Positions 1 through 8,500 of a stretch of DNA of 64,000 nucleotides are shown here, one piece after another. The position numbers were made by a program, and so were the translations under genes. The notes under the pieces were generated by a model. The model searched no databases. It was not told the origin of the DNA and worked only from the letters and a program-made list of their open reading frames with translations. The stretch covers positions 1,488,001 to 1,552,000 of the forward strand of contig NZ_CBDCBD010000003.1 in the NCBI RefSeq assembly GCF_965214215.1, in the 5' to 3' direction. The first letter of the stretch is position 1; every line of letters begins with the position of its first letter. The DNA comes from Poriferisodalis sp965214215. GTDB taxonomy: Bacteria; Actinomycetota; Acidimicrobiia; Acidimicrobiales; Poriferisodalaceae.

Positions 1-336
1 GAGAACCGTGAGGCCGGCGAGTTCTGCCGATGCCGCTATCAGCAGGTCCGGAACTGACGGGGCGCGGTGATGGCCGACTCTTGCCAAGGAGAGTTGCACA
101 GCGACGGCTCGATCCTCCACCGCTGTCGTCAGGTACTCGACTGGCATGGAACCGAGCGGCGGTTCAGCGGAGCTCCGGAGGAGCTCCTCGGCGGAACGGG
201 CCGAGAAGCCGATTTCCAGTCGTGTCAGGGTCGAGATGCGCACTCGCCCGCGTTGGATTCTCGACGCCCACTCGGAAGCATCGGGACCTGAGCCGATCCG
301 GGCCATCGCCGACTTGTCAATGAGCCATGCGGTCAC
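1..336 (-). CDS. VapC-like PIN-domain toxin, 3' end cut by window edge
   Basis: The reading frame starts with GTG at 336 and runs off the left edge of the window after 112 codons. The start shares four bases (GTGA) with the stop of the antitoxin gene, the usual translational coupling of vapBC operons. The visible protein has the PIN-domain acidic residues: Asp7 in WLIDKSA, Glu41 in TRLEIGFSAR, and Asp97 in SVPDLLIAAS. The last acidic motif of PIN domains would lie beyond the edge. PIN toxins of this family are Mg-dependent RNases that cut tRNA or rRNA. The target here is unknown. The family call is firm; activity is inference. Confidence 0.85.
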   Translation of the reverse strand, partial: MTAWLIDKSAMARIGSGPDASEWASRIQRGRVRISTLTRLEIGFSARSAEELLRSSAEPPLGSMPVEYLTTAVEDRAVAVQLSLARVGHHRAPSVPDLLIAASAELAGLTVL

Positions 337-551
337 GACCAGGCGGCTTGCATGACATCGGGATCGGCGAGATCAGCGAAGGTCTCGTTGAAACGGCGCA
401 GCGATTCCGCGGTTACTTCTTCCGTGCGCGCACGTTCGCGCTCGAGCAATCGTCGCAAGTACTCGACTCGGGAGAGTTGGGCTTGCTTCGCGTTGGCGTC
501 AACCGCGGCAACGACCTCGTCGGGGACGTTGCGAATCAAGATGTCGGTCAC
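333..551 (-). CDS. VapB/FitA-type ribbon-helix-helix antitoxin
   Basis: This 72-residue protein begins VTDILIRNVPDEVV, the beta strand and first helix typical of short Arc/MetJ-like antitoxins (FitA/VapB), followed by a charged helix (LRRLLERERARTEE) and a C-terminal toxin-binding tail. The open frame extends to 596, but I prefer GTG at 551. A GGAGG lies about 7 nt upstream of it, and the longer version would translate through the GATATC repeats that look like an operator. It should neutralise the downstream PIN toxin and autorepress the operon. Confidence 0.8.
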   Translation of the reverse strand: MTDILIRNVPDEVVAAVDANAKQAQLSRVEYLRRLLERERARTEEVTAESLRRFNETFADLADPDVMQAAWS

Positions 552-573
552 CCTGAGGCCTCCATCATCTGGG

Positions 574-589
574 GATATCGTATGATATC
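574..589. promoter_or_regulatory. Putative VapB operator (paired GATATC boxes)
   Basis: Two GATATC palindromes lie 10 bp apart (574-579 and 584-589), just upstream of the ribosome binding site of the antitoxin. Repeated short palindromes here are what ribbon-helix-helix antitoxins usually bind. Binding is inferred from position only. Confidence 0.45.
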
Positions 590-649
590 TCAACATCTTG
601 CCGCGGCGGCAACGGTGATGTCAGGGTGGGTGCGGTAGACATTGGCGTC

Positions 650-1327
650 ATGGGACAGACGATCACATTGACAGCTTCTGACGGCGCGATAATCAGCGCC
701 TACCGGGCCGATCCTGAGGGCACGCCCAAGGGCGGCGTTGTGGTGGTGCAGGAGATCTTCGGTGTGAACGACCACATCCGCAGCGTCGCCGACGGGTATG
801 CCGCTGACGGCTACCTGGCGGTGGCACCTGCGCTGTTTGATCGCGTCCGCGGCGGGGTCGAGCTGGGCTACGACGCCGAGGGCATCGATGTCGGGCGCAA
901 GATCGCCTTCGATGACCTCACGTCCGATCAGGTCATGGCCGACATCTCCGCGGCGGCCGATTGCGCATCGGAGGGCGGCAAGGTCGGCATCGTCGGCTAT
1001 TGCTGGGGAGGCTCGATGTGCTACGTGGCCGCGGCACGCCTTGCCGACAAGATCGCTGCGGCATCCGGCTACTACGGCGGGCAGATCATGCCGCATCTCG
1101 ATGAGCGCCCGGAAGCGCCGCTGCTGCTGCACTTCGGCTCCGAGGACCACGGCATCCCGCTCAAGAACGTGCACGCCATCGCCGAGCGCTGGGACCACAT
1201 CGGCGTTCACATCTACGAAGGCGCAGACCACGGCTTCAACTGCGACGCCCGAGCCAGCTTCCACCCTGATGCGGCGGCACTTGCCAAGCAGCGCACGCTC
1301 GACCATTTCGCCGAGCACCTGAGCTGA
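650..1327 (+). CDS. Dienelactone hydrolase family protein
   Basis: An alpha/beta hydrolase of 225 residues. The catalytic triad of dienelactone hydrolases is present: Cys118 in the nucleophile elbow GYCWGG, Asp166 in GSEDHG, and His194 in GADHGF. VVVVQEIFGVNDHIR near the N-terminus carries the conserved Glu of the family. These cytoplasmic enzymes open lactone rings in chlorocatechol or related degradation, though many paralogs have other ester substrates. GTG at 626 is an alternative start in frame, but the ATG at 650 gives the normal family N-terminus (MGQTITLTASDG). It is divergent from the vapBC operon and alone in its transcription unit. Confidence 0.88.
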   Translation: MGQTITLTASDGAIISAYRADPEGTPKGGVVVVQEIFGVNDHIRSVADGYAADGYLAVAPALFDRVRGGVELGYDAEGIDVGRKIAFDDLTSDQVMADISAAADCASEGGKVGIVGYCWGGSMCYVAAARLADKIAAASGYYGGQIMPHLDERPEAPLLLHFGSEDHGIPLKNVHAIAERWDHIGVHIYEGADHGFNCDARASFHPDAAALAKQRTLDHFAEHLS

Positions 1328-1472
1328 GCGGCTGGGCCGGTCCTCTGGCAGGCCAGCCAGCATCTCGTCTAGACGCCCGTCGACGATGCGCGGAATGCGG
1401 AATGGAGTCCGCGTCGTCGGCACCGTTCACGAAGGGCAAATCGGTGATTTCGACGGCTTGAAATTGCCCATT

Positions 1473-1509
1473 TCGACGCCTCAGGCTTGAAGTTCTCGAC
1501 GCCTCAGGC
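1473..1509. repeat. Short direct repeat downstream of the hydratase gene
   Basis: TCGACGCCTCAGGC occurs at 1473-1486 and again at 1496-1509, in the gap between the dienelactone hydrolase and the converging hydratase gene. A third looser copy (TTTCGACGGCTTGAA) precedes it. It suggests slippage or recombination scars near the duplicated 3' end described at 9865. No function can be assigned. Confidence 0.6.
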
Positions 1510-1527
1510 CTGGCGGACAGCTGACCG

Positions 1528-2421
1528 TCACCGCTTCAGCAGGATGACGCCTCGGTCCACTGCGGGGCCGCCTTCGGCGTTCAGCACGTCGAAGCGCACG
1601 GCTTGGGTGGCGTCGCCGTGGTCGCTGGTGGGGGTCACGTCCCAGATGCGCACAGTGATCGTCGACGGCATCAGCACCATGGCGCGGAACCGACACACGA
1701 TGCGCCGGACTCGGCTCGGGTCGCCGTCTGCCGCGGCGTCGACCACCGCGGAGACTCCCAGGGCGAGAGTCGCGGTTCCGTGCAGGATGATGCCGGGCAG
1801 GCCCGCCTTTTGGGCAACGGCTGCGTCGGTGTGGATCGGATTCCAGATGCGAGCGCACTCGGTGTAGGTGTGCGCAGCGCCGTGCGCGACCGGCACCGCA
1901 ATCTCGGCTGTCGGCTCGATGGGCAGCTCTCCGAAGTCCGGCTCTGGCGGTGCATCGGGATCGGGTCGGTCCTCGCCTGCTGTCTCGACGTTGAGGTACA
2001 TCCCGCCTTGGTAGGTCGTGGCGACCGGATTGCCGTCTGCGTCGACGGTGTCGATCCGCATCGTTTGGAACGTGCCGGGCTTGCGCTGCTCAACACCGGT
2101 GTAGGTGACCTTGGTCGACAAGTGGTCGCCCGGACGCACGAGCCGGTGCACCGTCAGGTCGTGCGTTGCATGCACCGAACGCCGCACCTCATCGGGTGTG
2201 ATGCCCCAGCGATCAGAGATGTCTCGGCCGGCGACGATCACGGGCCACTCCGGGCACACCGCAAACATGGGGTGCGCGACCACGCCGTCATCGGCGAGCG
2301 TGTCGAAGTAGCAGTCGTGTGTGTCGCCGAGCGAGGCTGCGTACGCCATCGTCCAGCGCTCGTCCACGTCGTGAGCAATGGGCCCGATCGTCTCGCCCAC
2401 CATGTCTGAAGGAACCGGCAT
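1528..2421 (-). CDS. MaoC-like double-hotdog dehydratase/hydratase
   Basis: A 297-residue protein with two hotdog halves. The C-terminal half carries the MaoC/(R)-enoyl-CoA hydratase signature: ARIWNPIHTDAAVAQ contains the catalytic Asp/His pair, followed by GLPGIILHGTATLA. The N-terminal half (YAASLGDTHDCYFD, VAHPMFAVCPEWPV) is the degenerate hotdog seen in actinobacterial FAS1B/HadAB-like and 2-enoyl-CoA hydratase proteins. It probably hydrates or dehydrates an acyl-CoA thioester in the cytoplasm. The open frame extends to 2493, but MPVPSDMVGETIGP at 2421 gives the family-like start. Its last 77 bp recur as a fragment at 9865-9941. Confidence 0.8.
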   Translation of the reverse strand: MPVPSDMVGETIGPIAHDVDERWTMAYAASLGDTHDCYFDTLADDGVVAHPMFAVCPEWPVIVAGRDISDRWGITPDEVRRSVHATHDLTVHRLVRPGDHLSTKVTYTGVEQRKPGTFQTMRIDTVDADGNPVATTYQGGMYLNVETAGEDRPDPDAPPEPDFGELPIEPTAEIAVPVAHGAAHTYTECARIWNPIHTDAAVAQKAGLPGIILHGTATLALGVSAVVDAAADGDPSRVRRIVCRFRAMVLMPSTITVRIWDVTPTSDHGDATQAVRFDVLNAEGGPAVDRGVILLKR

Positions 2422-2509
2422 GCTCTCAACCCCCGAGGTTCGCAGGCCGCGAGCGTAGTAACCACGAGTGTCGCGGTCTTGGTCAAGGCGCACCTATCCG
2501 CGCATCTTC

Positions 2510-2515
2510 TAACAT
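2510..2515 (+). promoter_or_regulatory. Leaderless-type -10 box before the giant subtilase
   Basis: TAACAT fits the actinobacterial -10 consensus TANNNT and is followed after 6 nt by GTG at 2522, the spacing of leaderless transcripts. No convincing -35 was seen. The GTG is out of frame with the protease because of the C tract at 2531-2540. Confidence 0.5.
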
Positions 2516-2530
2516 TGCGTCGTGATTTCG

Positions 2531-2540
2531 CCCCCCCCCC
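2531..2540 (+). repeat. Homopolymeric tract of ten C, possible phase switch
   Basis: Ten consecutive C residues lie between the leaderless-type GTG (2522) and the protease reading frame. With ten Cs the GTG frame stops at TGA 2543-2545. With nine (or twelve) the GTG is in frame with the protease signal peptide, and with eleven it stops again. Tracts of this length slip during replication in many bacteria and control surface proteins. A miscounted homopolymer is the competing explanation. Confidence 0.55.
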
Positions 2541-2546
2541 GCTGAT

Positions 2547-5500
2547 TTGACTTCGGGCGCGCGGCGCCCGCTGCTTCGGTCGGCGCTGTCGGTCGTGCTT
2601 TCGGTGGCGTTGGTGACGGCTGCGGCGTCGCAGGTTGCCGCGCAGTCCCTTGACGGAGGGAATTCGCCGTCTGCGGATCAACCCGCTCAACAGGGGTCTG
2701 ACGACACTGAAGACGTCACGGAGGGCTTGCTGCCCGATGCGCTCGGCCCGGACGGCTCAAACGGCCCAGGCTTGGGTGCGGTCTCGGAGTCGACGGAGGT
2801 GGCGTATCCCAATCTCGGTTCGCAGCTGAGTGCGCTGGCGGCGGCGAGCGACCCCGACGTCGGTTCCGACCGTGCGGCCGACAGCCCGACGCTGTCCGAT
2901 GGCACGAATTCCACGTCCAGCGGTCAGCCGCTGTTGCTGACGTTGCAGCTCGACGGCAACCGAGACGGCGTGCTCGGCTTCCTCGACGACAACGGCGTGA
3001 CGCCGGCGAACGTGGTGGGCGACTACGTAGAGGCGTATGTGCCGCCCGATTTGTTGGCGCCACTGGCCCAGCAGACCGGCGTGGCCCGCGTGCGTGAAAC
3101 GCCGCAGGCGTTCAAGGACCTCGGCTCGGTTACCAGCGGGGGCGTTCGCGCCCATGGCGCCGACGTCTGGCACGACAACGGGCACACCGGTGACGGGGTG
3201 AAGGTGGGCGTCATCGACACCTCCACCACGACGACATCCAAGGACGGCTTTACCGGTCTGCGCGCTCTTCGGGGCACCGAGCTGCCAGCGACGGTGGTGG
3301 GCCGTTGTTACATCGATGCGGGCAAGCCCACCAGCGACTTGGCGAATTGCGACACGGCAGGAGGCGATCAGCATGGTACCGCCGTCGCGGAGTCGCTGAT
3401 GGACGTCGCCCCCGACGCTGCGCTGTACATCTCCAACCCGCTCACGTGGGCCGACTTGCACAGCTCGGTGGTGTGGATGCACGGCCAGGGGGTGAAGATC
3501 ATCAATTTCTCGGTGAGCTGGTCGTTCCACGGCGCGCCCGACGGCACCTCTCCGGTCAGCCCGAGTCCGCTGAACACGGCCAAATGGGCGGTCGACAACG
3601 GGATGACCTGGGTCAACTCCGCCGGGAACTATGGAAAGCGGGCATGGTTCGGCTCGTTCGCCGACTCCGACAACGACGGCTATCACGAGTGGGCCGGCAG
3701 CGGTGCCACCGCGGATGAAGCGCAAGTGCTTGAGCTCGACGCCTCCGATTCGGTGTTTGTGAACATGCGATGGGACGACACCTGGGGCGGTGCCACCAAA
3801 GATCTCGACTTGGAGGTGAGGTATTCGGCCACCCAGAGCGGGGCGCAGACCGTCGTCGGCACCAGCGCTGACGTTCAGAAGGGCGGTGCCGCCGATTACC
3901 CGTGGGAGGGCATAAGCCTGACAGCGGCCAACAGCGGCTTCTACTGGGTCTACGCAAAGAAGAAGACAGCCAGCGCGGCGCCGACGTGGGTGCAGTTCAT
4001 GGTCTTCGGCCAAATCAGCGAGATCGAGCACTACACGCCCGAAGGCGGCAGCGTGACCAGCCCCGGCGACAGCTCGAGCCCGGGGGTGCTGGCCGTCGGC
4101 GCGGGCGGCGCCACGCATTATTGGGTTCCGCGGGCCTATAGCAGCCGAGGGCCTACCCCCGACGGGCGCGCGAAGCCCGACGTCGCCGGCCTCGACTGTG
4201 AGCCGACATCGTTGGGGAGGTTCTGCGGAACGAGTCAGGCGGCACCGCATGTCGCCGGCCTCGCCGCGCTGGTGGTCGAACGCAACCCTACGTTCACGCC
4301 CTCGCAGGTTGCCGATTATCTGAGAACCAACGCAGACGAACGCCATGGCCTGTACCCCAGCGGCTGGGGACACGGCTTCGCGTGGCTGAATTCGGGAGAT
4401 TTCGCCAAGGAGGACGACGGCTGCTGGACTCCGCTGTCAGGCAGCGGGAACTTCACAGCGATCTGGTCCGGTCCTGGCCCCGATCAGCTGTCGCTGGGTG
4501 CCAGCGCAGCGGAAGCCTGCAAGTCCCAAGGCCGCGCCGGCTCCTACGCGCGCTACTTCGGTTTCACCTTGGATCAGCAGACCGCCGTGACGATTGACCT
4601 GAGTTCTTGGCAGGACGGCTACCTGCTCCTGCGAAGCGGTCGGAACTCGAGAACTGCGGAGACCGTCCTGTATCGGGACGACAGTGGTGGGCTAGGGGGG
4701 TCGGACGCGCGCATCGCCGCAACTCTGCCCGCGGGCGACTACACGATCGAGGCCACCACCGACACGGGTCCGCCAGCCACCGGTCTGTTCACCCTTGGTG
4801 TTCAAGGCGTGCCGTCGCAGGCGTGGGCCCAGACAACGACACAGATCAGCATCGAAGCCGATGGTGACGTGACCGAGGGCAGCGACGCGGTGTTCACGCT
4901 GTCGGCCTCGCCGCCGCCATCGAGTCCGCTGACGGTGGATGTCGCGGTGTCCTCAGACGGCGACTTCGGCATCACCGCAGACCAAGTGACGACGTCATTC
5001 ACTGGCCACGAGTCGGCCACGTCGCAGGTGACGATTTCGACATCGGGCACCGGCACCTTGACCATGCCGACAACCGATGACAAGGCTGATGAAGCCGACG
5101 GCTCGGTGACGGCGACGGTGATGGCAGCGTTCGATCCCGCCCGTCGTTACGCGGTGTCGACCACGTCCGATTCTGCAACGGTGGCGATCGCCGACGACGA
5201 GCTGCCCGACTTGACGTGTGTGACGGCGCTGACGGGCGATGGAGACGTCTCAGGTGAATGGATCGCATCGTGTGCGTCCGTTGAGAACGAGGGGTTGGCG
5301 CAGTTCTATGCATTCACGCTGGGCCAGCAAAGCAAGGTGACCCTCGATCTGACCTCGCCGGCTCTGGGCTATATCGGAACTGGCAGCAATTACCCGGATC
5401 TGATGGTGCGAAACGGCAGGAACTCGAAGTTCGGATCTGTTGCGGCGTCGGGTTGGGGATCTAGGTCACCGCTCATCAAGACAACGCTGCCGCCAGGCGA

Positions 5501-8500
5501 CTACATGATTGAGGCGACCTCCTGGCAGCCGGTGGCGCCGGGCACCCCGTTCGTCCTGACCGTCTCCGGGATCGACAGCGGCTCGTCCGATCCTTGCGTA
5601 TCGGCGTTGCAAGGCAATGGCAGCGTCGATGGGGCGTGGACGGGTGAGTGCGATTCTGAGGGCCGGTCCGCCAGTCACGGCCGCTTCTATACCTTCTCTC
5701 TGGACAGCCAGGCCGAGGTGACGATCGATCTTGAGTCGTCCAAGGACACGTATCTCTTCCTGCGCAGCGGGTTGGGCAGAGACGGCCCGGAGTTGTATCG
5801 GAACGACGACGGCGGCGACGGGTACAACTCGCGGATCTCCGAGACGTTGGCTGCGGGTGATTACACGATCGAAGCAACCACGTTCAACCCCGGGTTGTCC
5901 GGCACGTTCGTATTGACGGTGGCCGGCCTGCCCACGAAGACATCTCCCCAGTCCGAACCCGAGATCAGCATCGCCGCGGGCACCGCCGTAGCCGAGGGCG
6001 GTGATGCGAGCTTCACGGTCACCGCGACGCCGAAGCCCGCGGCTGATCTGGACGTGACGGTCAGTGTGTCGCAGAGCGGTGATTTCGGCGCGACGACGGG
6101 TTCGAGGACGGTGACGATTCCGGCGTCTGGTTCGGAGACGTTTACTGTCGCGACGGCGGACGATTCGGTTGACGAGGCGGACGGTTCGGTGACCGCGACG
6201 GTGGGCAGCGGCACGGGCTACACGGTGTCGTCCACGCAGGGCGCGGCGTCTGTGGCTGTGTCCGATGATGATGTGCCTGAGATCAGCATTGCTGCGGGCA
6301 GCGGCGTCGCTGAGGGGACGGCTGCGAGTTTCACACTGACTGCGTCGCCGAAGCCTGCGGCTGGTTTGGATGTGACGGTCGCTGTGTCGCAGAGCGGTGA
6401 TTTCGATGCGGCGACGGGTTCGCGGACGGTGACGATTCCGACGTCGGGCAGTTTCGCTTTGACTGTCACCACCAGCGATGACAGCGTCGACGAGGCTGAC
6501 GGGTCGGTCACCGCCACGATCAGCACGGGCACGGGTTACACGGTGTCGTTCACGCAGGGCGCGGCGTCTGTGGCGGTGTCTGATGATGATGTGCCTGAGA
6601 TCAGCATTGCTGGGGGTAGTGGCGTGTTTGAGGGGACGGCTGCGAGTTTCACGCTGACTGCGTCGCCGAAGCCTGCGGCTGGTCTGGATGTGACGGTCGC
6701 TGTGTCGCAGAGCGGTGATTTCGGTGTGTCGGCGGGGTCGCGGACGGTGACGGTCCCGGCGAGTGGCGTCAAGGTGTTCTCGGTCGCGACCAGTGGCGAC
6801 AGCGACGACGAGGCGGACGGCTCGGTGACTGCGACCGTCAAGGCCGGGTCGGGATATTCGGTGTCGTCGGGCAGCGCTGCGGCCACGGTCGTTGTCGCGG
6901 ATGATGACGACGGCGGGTGCAGTGTGGTGTTGCCTGACGACGCTGTCACCGTTGATGAGATCACCGCTTGGCGGGATGGGTTGTCTGGTGCTGCGGCTGC
7001 GGGGGTGAAGCGGTTCAATCGTGTGCTGGCTGCTTTGGGCACTGACACGGGCCATACGCCGATGACGGCTGAGCAGGCTGCGGGTGTGGCTGGTTGGCTG
7101 GGGAACTCGCGTTGGGATCGTATTGCGCGCACTTTGGCGGCGTTGGAGCAGGCGCAGTGCGAGGACTCCGAGGACGACGAGGATGAGCCGCAGATCAGCA
7201 TCGTCGGTGGTGCTGGTGTGGTTGAGGGGTCGGCTGCGAGCTTCACGGTGACGGCGTCGCCGGCGCCTGCGGTTGGTCTGGATGTGACGGTTGCGGTGTC
7301 GCAGTCAGGCGATTTCGGTGCGGCGACCGGAACGCGGACTGTCACGATCCCCACCAGCGGCAGTTACACACTGACTGTCGCCACCACCGGTGACGGCATC
7401 GACGAGGCCGACGGGTCGGTGACAGTGACGGTCGACACCGGCACCGGCTACACAGTGTCGTCGAGCGACAGCAGCGCCACGGTCGCGGTGGCCGATAATG
7501 ATGTGCCCGAGGTCGGTGTCGCGGCCGGTTCGGGGATCACTGAGGGCGGCGACGCGACGTTCACGGTGACCGCGGCCCCGACGCCGTATGCGGCTTTGTC
7601 GGTCGAATTGACTGTGTCGGCGAGCGGCGATTTCGGTGCGACGACCGGAACACGGACGGTGACGATCCCCACCAGCGGCAGCTACACCCTGGCTGTCACC
7701 ACGACTGGTGACAGCACCGACGAGCCCGACGGGTCGGTGTCGGTGTCGGTGAGCGGCGGCACCGGTTACACAGTGTCGTCGTCGGCTGGTTCGGCGACTG
7801 TCGCTGTGTCCGACGATGACGACCCGCCTGCGACTGTGCCGGAGATCAGCATCGCTGCGGGCAGTGCCGTGACTGAGGGGACTGCGGCGTCGTTCACGCT
7901 CACAGCCAACCCCGCACCGGTGTCAGCCCTGTCGGTCAGCGTGACAGTCGCCCAAAGCGGCGACTTCGCTGCCACCGGCGAGCGGACGTTCACGGTCCCG
8001 ACGACCGGCACCGCGACGTTCACCGTCGCCACCACCGACGACACAACCGACGAGGCCGACGGATCGGTCACCGCGACAGTGGGCAGCGGCACCGGCTACA
8101 CCGTGTCGTCCACGCAGAGCGCGGCGACGGTGGCGGTGTCTGATGACGACGACCCGCCGCCTCCACCACCACCTGTGCCTGCGGATTGTGTGTCTGATGA
8201 GACGCTGGAATCGGCGCGGGACTACTACGACCTGAACCGTGACCGGGCGCCCGGTTTTGGCCACAACTGGCGTCGGGTGCTGATCGCTTTCGGCGACGTG
8301 ACCGACGATCAGTTGACGGCGATGACCGCGGCTGAGGCGCTCGAGCGCGAGCAGCTGTGGTTCGGATGGCGGCCGTTCCGTGAGGCGTTGGAATGCATCG
8401 AGGCAGCCCGCCAGACCCCGCCCCCGCCTGCCGAACTCGAGATCAGCATTGCTGCGGGCGGCGGTGTGACTGAGGGCTCTTCGGCGTCGTTCACGCTCAC

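Noticed and set aside
590..1423. Long minus-strand frame (277 codons) opposite the dienelactone hydrolase
   Set aside because: It is the antisense shadow of a gene with full catalytic motifs; its product is low in recognisable structure.
2757..7055. Two long antisense frames of over 500 codons opposite the giant protease
   Set aside because: They arise from GC-rich codon bias of the repeat-rich sense gene, and their products are Arg/His-rich without motifs.
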